Below, in pieces: positions 22,126 through 35,420 of a stretch of DNA of 64,000 nt. A model generated the notes under the pieces. That model was given only the letters and a program-made list of their open reading frames with translations, had not been told where the DNA came from and did not search any database. Location: NCBI GenBank assembly GCA_013398275.1, contig VZSE01014922.1:6276963-6340962 (forward strand), in the 5' to 3' direction. The position numbers were made by a program, and so were the translations under genes. How positions within the stretch are numbered: position 1 is the first letter of the stretch; each line of letters starts with the position of its first letter. The stretch is from Promerops cafer (Eukaryota > Chordata > Aves > Passeriformes > Nectariniidae).

Positions 22126-25100
22126 AATGGGGAAGCAACAGCCCAGGGATGCTTGAGGGGGTGAAGTCAGCCACTCGGAGTTCAGTGTTTCTGTAGCTTC
22201 AGTCTGTGTGACTCAAACATCTCCATCCTACAGCAAAGGGTTAGAGATCCTGACGTTACACATTTGTCTTGGCAAGATTTTTCTGTTTGCACACCACTAG
22301 GATACGTCGGAGCAATTGTCTCCATTATCCAGGTAGGAAAGCAAGGAGGTAAGAGAGACAGGCTACTATTTTAAGAAGCTTTGAGAAGCAGTGGATGCCA
22401 AGAAACAAGTTGCTTTCTTAAGGGGCAGTTTGAGAGTGTAATAACAAATTTCTGGCCTGACAAACCCACAAAGGCCATCAAGCAAATCAGTAGCAGAGCT
22501 TGGAAAAGAGCTCAGCAGTTGCTGGCTGTGGGCCTGACCTGGGATGACTCACTTATCTAACACATGTTGCATCTTTTCCATGCAGGGAGCAGGCATTGAC
22601 ATCAGCAGGGCCGAAAAGATCTACTCCCGCTGGCCAGCACTGACTGTTTGCTCTCCTCCCAGCACATGCATCAACTTCCACTAGCAAATAACTGGAACAG
22701 CACTTCATTTAACACCCCCACGCCCTGTTACTAAATGTTTGATAGAAGATTAAAGAAAAAAGTTCTTGTATGCTAATGTGCTCATCAAGTATTTGCTCCT
22801 AATTTATCACTTCACTTGCTTTGTTGTCTTTCCTGACAACTTGACTATTCACAGGAAATGTCACCTTGCAGGATATCATGATGTGACTGTTATCCACAGT
22901 CGTAGGGAAAAGCTTGATAAGGTAAAATGTATTATATGCATTAGTTTTTTGATTCTGCGGTTGGGAGAGGAAAGCTGGCATCTCAAAGTTTCCCAGTACC
23001 CTGTCAGCAGCAGCTGATAGCTGTTTTAATGCTGTGGGCTGTCTGTGAGGCTGCAAGTAGAACCCTGTCTTGTCCTGGGAAGGCTGGAGAGGAAATGAAA
23101 AATCTCTCAGGGACGCGATGCTTATGGCAAAGCTGCTCTGCACTCTCCTTCCAAGTGCTGCTCTCTGTCAGGCTGGTGCAGGGAGAGAAGCAGTGGCTGT
23201 TCTCAAGGTGATGGTGGAGTAGTCTTTATAAAAACAAAGGAGTGGGAAAAGAGGCAAAATAATTGGCTTGCAAATATTTAATTATCTGCTGGAAAGCAGC
23301 AAGATTCATTTTGTTTCCTCTGCAGTGCCTGTGCTTGACATAGGAGAGCTGCCAGCTATGACATCTCCCCTAGGATCAACAACCCAGAGAACAGGAATAG
23401 CCGACAGCTGGACCGGCTTGGGCCTATCATTGAAAAAACCCATGAAAACTTGTGATTAATAACTAAAACAGAGGGCAGAAAGTGTCATGCTGGGGATGCT
23501 CTGGAAAGACAGGGTTCAGAGCTGGGCTCCTGTGCCTACCCCACTGATGAACCGGTCATTTCCCACCCCTGAGGAAGGCGAGTCCCTCTGGGGCAGGGGC
23601 TGTCACTGGTGCAACTGGGGACAATGGCAGGAGCAGAGGCAGTGAAGATGTGGATAGAAATTCCCCCTGGGCTCAGGGGTCCTCAAGAGCTGGGGAGCTG
23701 AAACTCAGCGCTTGCCCACACGGAGGCTGAGGTGCCAATCTCAGATGGCAATCGGGAGGCCCTTCCTGCCTGCAGCCCCGAGACGATATGTGCCGGCATT
23801 TGTTTCCATCAGTAACTCTCCATGCTGTAATTACAGCCAATCACCCAGGAAAAGCAGCAGAAACTCTAACCCCTGCAGCAGTACGACTGCAGCAGAGCCC
23901 AGGTATGCAGCTGGCACAGGCTGCTGCGGCCTCTGGAGATCCCAGCGCAGAGCTCAGCTCCCGGACATCTCCTACAGTGGCAATGGTCAGCTTTCCTGGA
24001 GGCCCTGGCACCTGAGCACGGTAATAGCCAAAGGAGATGTGGCAGGGCCGGGAGATCCCTGGGGACCCTGGGCTGGAGTGCTGCTGCAGCACTGTGAGTC
24101 TCTTCCCCTGGTCATGGGAGACACCCCTGTGGAGGCAGGGTGACTGGGCAAGGAGGCTTTGCTGGCATTGTATGGAGGACCAGGGCACTTGCTGAGGTGT
24201 CTCAATACCCTCTTTGTTCACTCACCACACTCTTGGGTGAGGAAAGCCTTATTGTTTCCAGTTATCTCCAAATCACTCCCAACAGGAGCCCCAGCCAGTG
24301 TGTCAAGAGATGCAGAAAAAAAGCACAGATGTACAGTGGGAAAAAATAGCCAGGACTCATTTCTAAAAGGTGAAGATGGAGACTACCCTTGCTTACATTA
24401 GGATGAAGCTGCAGAATTTGTCCTGGACATCACGACCACGTACTACTGCTTCTGATGTGGAGGAGGAGGGGCTGCCATTCTTCTCAGGCTCTTAGACCCC
24501 TGAGATATCCACCCCAGTACATTCAGACAGTTTCAAAGCCTGCCTGCCCCTGGACATCCACTAAGAGAATGTGGCGGTATTTACCCATTTTGCCAGAAAT
24601 TACTTGATTGCTTCCTTTTCAGGGGTTGGTCTGATAGCTCTTGGTTGAATAAAGCCCCTCTGCCTCCTTGGGGCTCATCTCTGTCCCTGTCTGATGAACA
24701 CTCACATACTGTCCTTCACATGCGGATGGCTAATTTTCCTCCCTCATCTCAAATACCTGTTTGAGTGGGAATCGCCCTTTCCTGAAAGCAGTACACCACA
24801 GCCCCTGGCATGGTACTGAGCCTGAAACTAAATTTAAACAAAATAATGTATATCTCAGTACTTGCTCTTGATGGAGATCATTCACTGTGAGAGTGGGTGG
24901 GGGTTCTGACTAATATCTTTCCTCTAGGCAGAGTTTAACACAAATTTGAAGAGCACAGATTGATGGGAGAGTCTTGGAGAGGCAGCATTTCTCTGTCTCC
25001 ATCTGGTGCACAGACACCCCAGTGTGCTGCATGCTAAGACATCTCCTGCCATATTTGTAAATAATACTAATTACTCCAAGCTCCTTCAGAAGCACTAGAA

Positions 25101-25660
25101 TTAGAAGGAATAAGGAACCAACTCTGTAGCTGTCCTTCTGAGATACTGCAAGCCTGGGTTCATCACACAGTGTTACTGAGCACAGAAACTCAGCAGCTGC
25201 AGCAGTGCTACAAAACCCTGAACACAAAGCTGGCAGCCTTCACCTGGGCTCAGACCTCCCTGAAGCTACTCTGCAGTAAAAGAGGACATTAAAATGCCCA
25301 GTTCTGAACTCAGCTGAGGAGTTAAGACTAAAAGGCTTTTTCTAGTGAAGAAGCCGTGGGAAGCAGAGGCTCTTGGGGAGGATGCAGAATGAGCAGCCCT
25401 GGAGCCAACAGCAGCTCCCAACATTCCAGCCATAGGAAGGGGCTCACATGGATGTACAGTGGCTCCACAGCTGAGCTAAAAGGTCAGGGGTTTCTCAGGA
25501 GCAGTAGCTCAATGAAATCCATGAATTGATATGGAGAATGTAATCAGTGCCTTGGGAGGCTGTGAATAGGCCAGCAGCAGCCAAGGCTGTGATGCTGAAC
25601 GCAGGAAGCTCTACCAAATTGCTACTACCAAATTGTGTCATTTTTGTAGATTGCTTGCTG

Positions 25661-25685
25661 CTGTTTTTTTTTGTTTTGTTTTGTN
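25661..25685. repeat. T/GTTTT run ending in an undetermined base
   Basis: A T-run followed by GTTTT units runs directly into an N at 25685, after which the sequence becomes A-rich. Like the N at 130, this probably marks a sequence that was hard to assemble. Confidence 0.8.
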
Positions 25686-26441
25686 AGAGAAAAAAATCAA
25701 TAATTTTAAAAGGGCATGGCAAAAAACATACCTTCCCTTTTTTTTCCTTTTATAAAAGATATAATTTTCAATAATAAAACTAATGACTATGGGAAAATAT
25801 CATTCTTATTCATGCATGGGTCAGGCACAAATCAACCTCATTTATGCCCAAGTACTAAGATTAATTTATGTTTGTGCAGCCACAAACCTGTCACTCTGTG
25901 CCTCAGCCACATGCATTAGCCATGGGCTCTCCCCACCAGTGACATGTCTTTGTGCCCTGGGCAGTCCTGTGGTGCTGCCCATAGAACAGAAATAGCTGGG
26001 GGAGCTCCACAGGTGAGCCTGGCAGCCTGCACCCAGCTCTGGCTGAAGGCAGGTGGTTACACACTGACCCAGTTGCTCCAATGTGGACATGTCCAGCCCG
26101 CAGTGGCTGGGAGCTGCAGCAGGAGATCGATGCGGGGCAGGAGCACATCTGTGCCATGTCACAGGCTTCAGTGTGGGGCTGCCCGAGGTAGCTGAGACCC
26201 AGCTGGCACAGCCACAGGGCACAGCCAGGGTCTGTCTAGCTCCAGGTTGGAGAAGCCAGGCTGTATTTACACAGTGCTGCCTACGAGCTCCCAAGCCCCT
26301 GCTCTTGGCAGCTACGGCCTGATTTGTCTAGACTACATCTGGACTTGAGCTGGCTTCTGGCCAGCTCAAATGAATCTTTCAACACCGTGCTTCCCACGTG
26401 TCCAACCCTGGAATTACCAGGGGCAGCGAGAGCTGCCATCT

Positions 26442-26465
26442 ATCTGCATCAGCATCTGCATCAGC
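26442..26465. repeat. Perfect 12-bp tandem duplication
   Basis: ATCTGCATCAGC occurs twice in direct succession. The unit itself contains the near-repeat TGCATC/AGCATC. Confidence 0.85.
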
Positions 26466-29400
26466 CAAGGCAGTCAGTCCCATATACGTTGATAATATAT
26501 CCTGAATTTGCAAGCTTTGAAGTAGACACTTCTTGTTTTGCGTTTGCAGCTCATGCAAGGGTCCTTGTCCCTGACTGGTATTCCTTGGCAAATCTGCAAC
26601 ATAAATACTAACAATATGCACTATAAATACATATGTTTTCTAGCAGCCAAGCCAAAATTGAGTGAAGTCCATAGAGAGGCATAGACAGTCTTCACTAGTT
26701 TTACAGAGGGACATTTATTTTTGTTCTGAATAAAAAATAATTGTCATCTAACATGAAATTTTCAGGTCATAGTTAATTCTCAGGCTATGTCCATATTAGT
26801 ATATTAAGCAGCACACATTCCTGGCCTCTGATACACAGTCATCCATGGTATTGAATAGTTAAAATGTTCCATTGTGCAATGCTGGATGGTGTTAACCAGC
26901 AGGCTTCCAAACAATTCCAAAGCATTGGGAGTCCATACAGCCTATTCAGCTCTCAATGAAAAGGTTGGATATGGCTGCTCTGTCTTGATGGATAAGGGAA
27001 TTTAATTGTACAGACATGCCAGTTGGCCTTAGGGCCAGAAATGGTCCCAGGAAGATTTATTTTACCCGTATAGACATGGCCTTTGGTGGTGACCACTTAT
27101 TTAAGTGTGTGTAAACAGGTAATTAGGATTGCACAATTGTTGCTTGGCCTAATAGGCCAGGTCTTTACAAGAGGGTGGATGCTCAGCACCCAATATGGAC
27201 CATTTTTTTCTTAAAGCAGCAGTAAATGGGCACTTGGAAACCTGGCTTCAAGGGTTTAAAGTGCAGAATTCAATAGGAATAGTTGAATTTGCTATTTCCA
27301 TGGTGATTTGGATTGGGGTTTTTTTGTTTGTTTTATATTTATTGCAGTTTCTGGAATTTGTGGCTTATTGTGGCTGGCCAGAGGGATGTGACAGTAAAGA
27401 AAATTGGCTACTGAACTTCTTTTCAGAGAAAATTGCCAAGCTAGAAAGTGTAATCCTTGAGAGTCCAGCAGGGAAAAAGAACAGGAATGGTTAAAAATGG
27501 AGGACTGGGGCTGGGGCTATTGATCTCTGGTCCACAGCACTAAAAACATAGAATCATGTGATTTAAACTGATTATTTGAATAGTGCTAATTAGCACTATA
27601 ACAAAAACCTTATTTTTTCCCCCTGAGTAGCATAATAGATTTTTTATTCCTACTAGGAAAATATGCCTTTTTAATATTTTTCAGCTTATTACATCCCCTA
27701 CTGCCCTTTAATTCATGTCATAGTAATAACAAGGAAAATTTCAAATGCAACTTGATTCATTTTAGCATGTTCTCTCTTGATCAGCGTATTTACTTGGAGA
27801 CAACATTCTTCAAACTCTTTCCTGCTGTGCTGGTCATTCAGCACAATCCCAGGACCAGGATATATCCTGAATTGCAGTGAGTTTCTGTCAGACTCACTTA
27901 TAATTGCAGACACTCCAGTTGGGGTTTTGAGTCCTTTAATTGGGCATCATGATATTAGTGTCAAATTTTTGAAAGTGTTCTTCAGTTCCAGTTGGCTCTA
28001 GTTTAGGTATGCAGGTAAGTTTGAGGGTTTTCTGAATCAGTTTATCTGTTTGCAAAATGAATATAATGCTTATTAATTTATCACGAAGACAATCTTATTC
28101 CATGTAAAGATCCTTTTTTTTTACCTCCTTGTAGGATTTCAGAACCTCTTGAAAATGTTGCAAATAGTTCCCAGAGGTCACTTTATCTCCTGCTGAAGTA
28201 CTGCCAGCTTTGGAGTGATCTGTGGCAAATATTTAACATTCCAGAGCAACAATTTAGGCTAGGAAGTGGAAAGGAAAGCCTTGTTCAATTGGAACTAGAG
28301 TGAGATTTCAGATAGGTGGGATGTTTGTACCTCAGTTGTGCTTTGATTAATTACAGCTACCTCCCCGGGGTTGTCAGAAACTTGGTCACCTTTTATAAAC
28401 ATTCATAAGAGGAAAGGAACTCTCGAAAGGGAATTTCAGAATCATCCTTTGCAAACATGAATGAGTTAAACACTATCTGATAAGAAGGCAGTATTTTAGG
28501 TTTTATTTTCAAAACATCCCATGTGTAAATGAGTAATGCAACTATTCAACCTCTTGAGCAAGTGGCCATGTACATAACGAGCTGTTTACTCAAGATACTT
28601 CCATCAAACACAATCAGGTTGCCTAACTAAGTTTGCAAGACCCCCTGTTGCAACAGGTACTGACTGCAAAGGCCTGGAACAAAAATCTAAGGAAGGATGT
28701 GACTTGGATAGATAGTGAACATTGACGTAGGGAAATGTTATCTCTGGGAAAACAGGGACAGTGACAGTTGGGCTGCTGGAAAACAAAACCTTACAGGGAG
28801 CCATCAAGTGTAAAACTGGAGAGAAAACCTGCCAGTCGGAGGAAAGGTGAGAGAGGGGAAAAGTTTAGTGGGAGATTTCTCCCTTTTCTGTAACTGATTA
28901 GATCCAGTGCAAAGCCTGGAGCAGCTTGATTTGGTTTGACTGCCTAAGGCAGTCTGGCCCGGAAGTGCACGTGTTCTGCACGGGCATGCATCATTTACTT
29001 TTAAGACTGTATCTGATAAATGAGATGTCTGATAAAATGCACCAGCTTATCTCAAGAAAGCCATAAAATAGAGCAGTAATAAGGAAAAGATTCATAATAA
29101 AAAGCCAGGACATAGATATATTATTTTGAAACCAATTACTCTCTAGTACTAAGTGTAAGATACCTGTATATTAATATTCTTGATCTTTCCAGGTTTTGGC
29201 ACAGGAGCTATCAATTTCTGCTAGTCAGACATCATTCTTTAAGCACTGACATTTAAAGGTGGGAATTTTGAAAGTCCTATTCAAGTTTACTCATGCATAA
29301 GTAGGTCAGTGTCCTCTGTCTTATGCCAGACAGGAGAGCCAACTCATAGATCAGAGACCTGGATCTGGAATAAAAGTCTCAGAGACCTGGAGAGTCCTGA

Positions 29401-29589
29401 GGTTCCAGCTTGAAGCTCTGACACAAACTCCTGAATACTTTTCCTCTGGACTCTTCCATAAAGTAGGTATTCTTGAGCAATATTGACTGGTTATTCATTT
29501 AAAATGGGGAACAGAGGAGAAGAGAAGGAAGAAGCAGAGTAGTGTCCATTTTCCAGACCCTAGAAAACTCTAGAAAAAGTATTGAACAA

Positions 29590-30680
29590 ATTGTTTGCAA
29601 GCCCAAGATGGGCAGCAGTCAACATGGATTTATCAAAAGCAAGTAATGTAAAGCAGATCTTTCCATTTACAGTAGGGCAAATGGTTTAGGAGATGGGGAG
29701 AAGGGAAGGGTCTTCCATCTTGATTTTTGTCATGATGTAGTCTGACACAACAGACAAATGCTCTCTAGAGTAAGTCACTCTGTAATAGTGACTGTTGGCT
29801 TGTGCTTGTGCTAGTGCAGTACACTATTAGTTTAACTATAAAGTAATCACCTTCTATATAGAAAACCGTAGCTGGTGGAATTCTGCAAGGGCCTGTGCTG
29901 GTTCACCCTCTTCTATAACCAGCTGGTGATGAACAGCTGAGTGTATGTTAGAAGCCATGGTCAGAATTCAAAATGTTTGTGACAAGTTGCAGAAATAGGT
30001 TGAACACGGAAGAGCTCAGTAGTGCAGGTGCAAAATGCTGTATCCGAGCAGAAATAGAGCAACTAGACCAGTCTGGGAAAGGGAACAATTGTTTAGCTGG
30101 CAGTTCTCTTTAGAGAAGACTCTAGGGTTATAGTAGATCACATGCTGAACATGAATCAGCTGTGTCATGGGATTGCAAAAAAGGCAGACATTGTATTGGG
30201 TTCTGGTAAGAGGAATGCAGCTTGCGAGACAGATGAAGTCATCCTTCTGCTCCACTTATCATTGGTGAGGCCTTGGCTTCAGGATTATGTTGAGTCTGGG
30301 GCACTCCAGTAAAGATTTGGGTCAGCTGGGGAGAGGCCAGAAGGGGAAAATAGGAATGATCAGAGATCTGGAAAGAGTTGTATTGTCATACTGAGACTGA
30401 AAAATTGTACTCAACTTAGAGAAGACTGAAAGGGACCACAACAACATTCCCCAAATACAGAAAGTGTACTTAATCTTTCTTAAATGAATAGTACACCATA
30501 AGAGTGGCTTAAATGTCATTAGAAAATATTCAGGTTACTCATTGGGAAAAAACCCAAGCAACCTCATGAATAAAGATAATGAAACACTAGAATCAATAGC
30601 AGAGCTTGAAGGACAAGCTAGGAAAACAGGACAGGAATTACACAGGTACCATTTATTGTTTTTAGAGGGCATTGTTTTGA
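29590..30680 (+). mobile_element. Old CR1 LINE, about 1.1 kb of ORF2 3' half, plus strand
   Basis: Conserved CR1 reverse-transcriptase blocks appear in order on the plus strand: SQHGFIKSK (29613 on), a GIPQGPVL-type block near 29880, then a long readable stretch from about 30110 to 30310 with VDHMLNMNQLCHGIAKKADIVL, EVILLLHLSLVRPWLQDYVES. Downstream comes the LGLF-type linker at 30400-30440. Multiple stops and frameshifts mark it as long dead. The right end meets the next CR1 copy, which lies in opposite orientation. Confidence 0.85.
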
Positions 30681-30756
30681 AGCAAGAAGAATCAGTTTTA
30701 GAGATCCTTCTGCTTCGCTTTACTTGGGGTGTATGGGACAGCATATTTAAGGTAAC

Positions 30757-32228
30757 CCAGTATCACAGCATCACACCATGGCTGAGGCTGGAATGAGCCT
30801 CTAGAGATGGCTTAGCCCAACCCTCTGGTCAAAGTGGGGACAATTAGAAACAGTGGCTCAGAACCTATTCAAACCAGTCAGGTTTTGAATATCTCCAGAT
30901 ATTTAGACACCATAGTGTCTCTGCACAACTTTCTCTGACATTTGACTACACTTTTTTATTTTCAGTTATTGGAATTTACTGCATTGCCTCTTGTGCTGTC
31001 CTTGGATGCCACTGAGAAGAGTTTGGCTCTGTCTTCCTAACAGCTCCTGATCAGGAATTCATTCACATGGATAAGATGCATTTGAGCTTTCTCCTCTCCA
31101 GGCTGAACAGCCCCAGTTTTGTCAGCCTCTTCTCATACAGCATATGCTCCAATCCCTTAATCAACCTCATGACCTTTCACTTCCAGTGTTTACCCAGCAC
31201 TGGACACAACACTCCAAGTGTGTCCCACCAGAGTTGAGCAGAGGGATAGGAACAACTCCTGATGATGCTTCATCATCCAGGTCATCAATGAATATCTTGG
31301 AGTTTTGGCTGCAGTATCAACCCCTGAGGCATATCACTAGTGATTTGCCTCCAGCTGGGTTTGTGACAATAATCACAACTCATCATATCTGGCAATTTAG
31401 CAAACTGTCAGTCTATATCACTACCCAGTTGTTTGATCTGTAATTCATCAGTTCATCTATGAGGACTTTATAGGAAAATGTATCAAGAATCTTGCCAAAG
31501 TGAAGATAAAAAACATCCATTACTGTCCCTTCATCCACCAAGCCAGGTATCTCATCACAGAAGTCTATTTGGTTTAAGCTTTATTTCCCCTTTATAAATC
31601 CATGCTGAATAAGTCTAGTCATCTTGTTCTTCATATTTGGCAATTATTTCCAGGACTGTTTTAGCACCACCCCAGTGACAGAAGTGAGACCTTGTAGTTC
31701 CCCAGATCTTCCTCCTTGCTCTTGTTGTAGGTAGTAGTGACATTTACTTTTTTCCAGCCCACACAAACATGCCAGTTTGCCCTGACCTTTCAAAGATAAC
31801 TGAAAGTGGCCTCACAATGACACTGACCAGCACCCTCAGTACTTGGGGATCATATTCCTTGGATTTGTACATGTTTGCTTTAAATTCCCTAATGTGGTCC
31901 TCACCCATCAATGGTAAGTCTTTCATGGTCCAGACTTTCCCTCTAATCTCAGGGCCCTGTAATTCTTGATGGCAGGTATCACCAGTAAAAAGTGAGGTGC
32001 AATGGGCAGCAAATACCTTGGCATTTTCCATGCCCTTTTCATCAGGCCTCCTGCCCCATTCAGCACCAGGCGTACCTTTCCTCTGGTTTTCCTTTTGCTG
32101 CTCACTTAACTGCAGAAACCCCAAAGTCCAGGTTGTGATCCTGTACTCCACCATTTTATGTTCACTATAGTCAAGACTGCCCCTGATCTTCATATCCCAG
32201 ATCAGTCTTTCCTTGTTTGCAAGCATGA
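30757..32228 (-). mobile_element. CR1 LINE, about 1.5 kb, minus strand, with partial ORF2
   Basis: The 3' terminus is at left (TATCACAGCATCACACCATGGCTGAGGC, complement orientation) and the element continues rightward through the reverse-transcriptase region, e.g. CCTGAGGCATATCACTAGTG and AATCCATGCTGAATAAG. The minus strand at 32226-31744 is open for 160 codons: GSLDYSEHKMVEYRI (end of the endonuclease domain), then KENQRKGTPGAEWG, EIRGKVWTMKDLPL and VIVRPLSVIFERS (start of the reverse transcriptase). About 100 codons normally found between the endonuclease end and the RKTREN-type linker are absent, so an internal deletion is inferred. The catalytic part is broken by frameshifts, so it is not active. 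Confidence 0.92.
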
Positions 32229-35200
32229 AGCCCGAAGCTACATAAAGGTGTGTCAGTGTGTGGGGAAGGGGGACATTACAATGTGGGAAAATTCAGCAGT
32301 CAGAAAAACTTCCTGACTGTGGTCTGAAAAAAATAGAGAATTAGGGTATGGATCTCCTTATTTTCAGCCCATCTGTCCACCCCACACATCTACTGCTGCA
32401 TTCACACAGGAGTTAACTCTGAATTAATTTTTCTATGTGGCAGGAAAGTCAGCAGCGTTGGGAAGGTGTTGCACTGAACTTGTGAGTTCAGCCAAGCTGA
32501 CTGACCTTTCACAAAATCCTCCATCTCAGCTTGTCAAGGGGAATCATCAGAAACTCCTGCTGGGGTTGTGAGGGGAGGTAACATGTCTGGTTAAATAGTG
32601 AGGATGGGGATTGAAAAGGACATGAATAATGGAAAACAGGCAAAAAGAAGGTAAAAAAGAAAAAAAAAGAAAAAAGCATGACAGGAAAACTTTTCTGTGT
32701 GCAGAACAAGGGCATCCAGAAGGCTAATTCAAGTCATACCTCCACTACTGACTTAAAATATACCTTTAGTTAAGTCCTGTTGTGTCTTTGGGCTGTTTGA
32801 CCCCCCTCCCTTCAGCTGCAGAAGTGTTGAGGGCAGGAGAAGGAAGAGGAAGGGTTTTACTGAGGAAGATCTATCTCTGCCTCCACTTTGCCAAGCCTGC
32901 ACACAGTAAGCATGTGCCTCTTGTCATGAGGTCAGCAGCTGTGTGGCTGTGTAGATCTCTTCCCTCCCTGCCTCAACCTGAGCTTTTCCTCATTCTTGCA
33001 ATAAGGTTGTGACTGCAGGCTCCAACAATCTTCTGGCTGAGCCCTGGATTGAGAATGCTGGTTTTGGTCCATCTTCTCCATGCCTGGGAATGGCCTGAGT
33101 TCAGTGTTGTTGGTGGCCTTTCTCTTCCTGGCTTAGCAGAGAGGGAGGATGTTTGGGAGGCTGGATATGAGTGAGGTGAGTTGGAGGATACGGAAGTGAC
33201 TTTGTAAGGGAAATACAATAGGTTGGTCTATTCTGTTTCTGGGGAAATATTTTCTTTTCTGCCAGGGAAGATAGGAGAGGTGTACTCTGCATTGATAGGT
33301 GTACTTTATATAAACTTGTCCAGTGTTTGAGATGTAACCACAGGAATAAAAATAAAAAAATAACTCAGAATTCCCTTGCTCTGCAAATAAGACATGAAAA
33401 ATAAAACCTGAAGAAGATATAAGGGAGAGGAGGATGGGCAAAATTATCACCCTCCATAGTCAAATGGCACAGTCCCAAGAAGGGATATGGCTTACACTTG
33501 CACAAACAGGCATTTCCTTTTGCCCTTGCTAGAAGTGACTCAGCTGCAAAAATCCTCCACAATTGATTGTTACCCTGGAAAAACAAATGATTGGAACTTT
33601 GTAGAATGACTTGTGCAAGGCACCGCAGTCCAGCAACAGGACACAAGATCAGCACTCTGCTTGCAAAAAAAAGTCTTTCTAAAGACCACAACAGCTTTTG
33701 AAGCCCACTGTAAGGCACAAAGAAGCACTACAGGCAGGCAAATAAAACCTGGCTCTCCCCAAAGTTAATGAAAATATTGCCACTGGCTAACTTCAGGGGG
33801 AACAAGCTGGGAACTGTACTGAAGCCTCTAGCCTGGGATTTTGTGCTCTGCAGCGGTACTAACTGGCCTTGGCATGCGAATAAACAGCAGGAATGAGCTT
33901 CTATGCAATAAGCAATGTAGAAATATTTACCTCCCTGAAAAGTCAATGTTTTAGCACAAACATGATTGGGAGAGTTTATGAAGGCATTTTGTTTGTAAGC
34001 AAACTTCAAAGCTTTTTATGCGCTAGTTTTTTAGCTACTATTATTTATATTTTTTAACAGCAAAACAGTTCCCAGAAGACTGAATGGGATGAGTTTATGG
34101 CTTCAGTAAACTGAGGGAGTGACACATAGTACTTCAGTGGAGGCTGTGCAGTGGGAGTGAGCATGTTAGGATTCTGGGTGAAGCTGCTTCCCAAGGACAT
34201 AATCGAAGTGATGTCCTCAGCCTGAGGACTGGCTCCTGCTAAGTGACACGATGTGCAAATACCCTGCAGATTAAAGTGAGCTTTCCAGAGCTTTCTGAAT
34301 ATTATGTGTATTGATTGAAAGTTTCGTTTACTTTTTTTTTTTTTAATCCTGTCCAATTCAGTCTTTCAGTCTATTCCTCTAAGAAAATACCTTTTGGTAT
34401 ATTGAGAACTATTTTATGGTTCCTAATTCTTCTGTCAAACAAATGGAGGTACTCGAGAGCGGTGACCTTGGACAAAGGAGTGAAGCCAGGCCACCCAGCT
34501 TTAGTAGTGACTGTTCCTATAGTTGATAGACATATTACCCTAAGTTCTTCATAGGTCTGCCTCTGAGTTTAGGTTGTAATTTGGCATTGTTACCTCTTTT
34601 CATTCACAGTACAGGGAGCTGAGATAACCATTTCCCCAGCCAAGCAAAGTATCAAAAGCTGAGTGATGATATGGCTAACCTGATATTACTTGCCCAAAAC
34701 TTCAGCCTTATTCCCCAGCTCCTTACTGTGCAGAATCCCTACTTAGCTCTTGTAAAACTGCTTAGAGAAAAACATTGTGTCTCTTCCTCTAACTTCCTTA
34801 CCAGAACATCTCACTTTAATCTTGAAATGCTTTAAGAAAAGGGATACAAGTATATGCTTCATATAACACCCTATGGCTCTAAATAAATAGTTTAAATAAA
34901 AAATAAGGTGCAAAACTGAAAGGTCACAGAAGGATCATTAACCACATGGAACTGTAGAGTTTGCAGTTTTTCTTATACCTCACAAATTATTCGTTTCCTG
35001 CTTTGACAGCTTTAAGCGTAAATGTGATACCAGTGTGGTCTTACTGAGAACCTCTGTCCCATAGATTTCAGAGAAAAAAACTGCTGTGATTTGCATCACT
35101 TTGCTGCATATGAAAAGAAGATCTCTTTCTCACATATAGTGCTTCAGAGCTGCACCACTAAATCTGTCCTGATAACTCTGGGGATATTCCAGCTGTATAG

Positions 35201-35266
35201 CTGTAGCTGTTGCTGTTGCTATATCCTGTGCTGTAGATGGCTAACAGGACAAAGAAGCCAGGGTTT
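32229..35266. other. Intergenic, nothing recognised
   Basis: No gene recognised. An A-rich run lies at 32653-32676 and a T-run at 34332-34345. Minus-strand open stretches at 33101-34356 show no family similarity. Confidence 0.5.
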
Positions 35267-35420
35267 CCTGGAGTAGCTCAGTGGTTAGGATGCTGGCAGA
35301 TGACTCAGTCACAGAGGGGTTTAATTTTGCTTCTATTCAGTGACCTTGCATAAATCATTTCCCACCCTCTGAAAGTGCTTTGAAAATGATGGCTGACAAG
35401 TGGTATATAAGAGCTTGGTG
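35267..35420 (+). repeat. tRNA-derived CORE-type SINE remnant, plus strand
   Basis: A tRNA-like head (GTAGCTCAGTGGTTAGGATG, an A-box type sequence) is followed by a degenerate B-box region (GGGGTTTAATTTTGC). Then come the CORE block TGACCTTGCATAAATCATTTCCC and a tail AAAGTGCTTTGAAAATGATGGC...GGTATATAAGAGC resembling the LINE-derived 3' end of amniote MIR-like SINEs. Heavily diverged, so an old insertion. Confidence 0.7.

Larger units (their letters stand above)
22126..29589. other. Intergenic; short repeats only
   Basis: No gene recognised in 7.4 kb. It contains an undetermined base at 25685 beside a T/GTTTT run, a 12-bp tandem duplication at 26442-26465, a GATA-motif cluster near 29015-29051, and a possible poly(A)-site-like motif at 24648. 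GC-richer stretches at 23700-24150 and 25900-26300 are open in several frames on both strands without family similarity. Confidence 0.5.
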
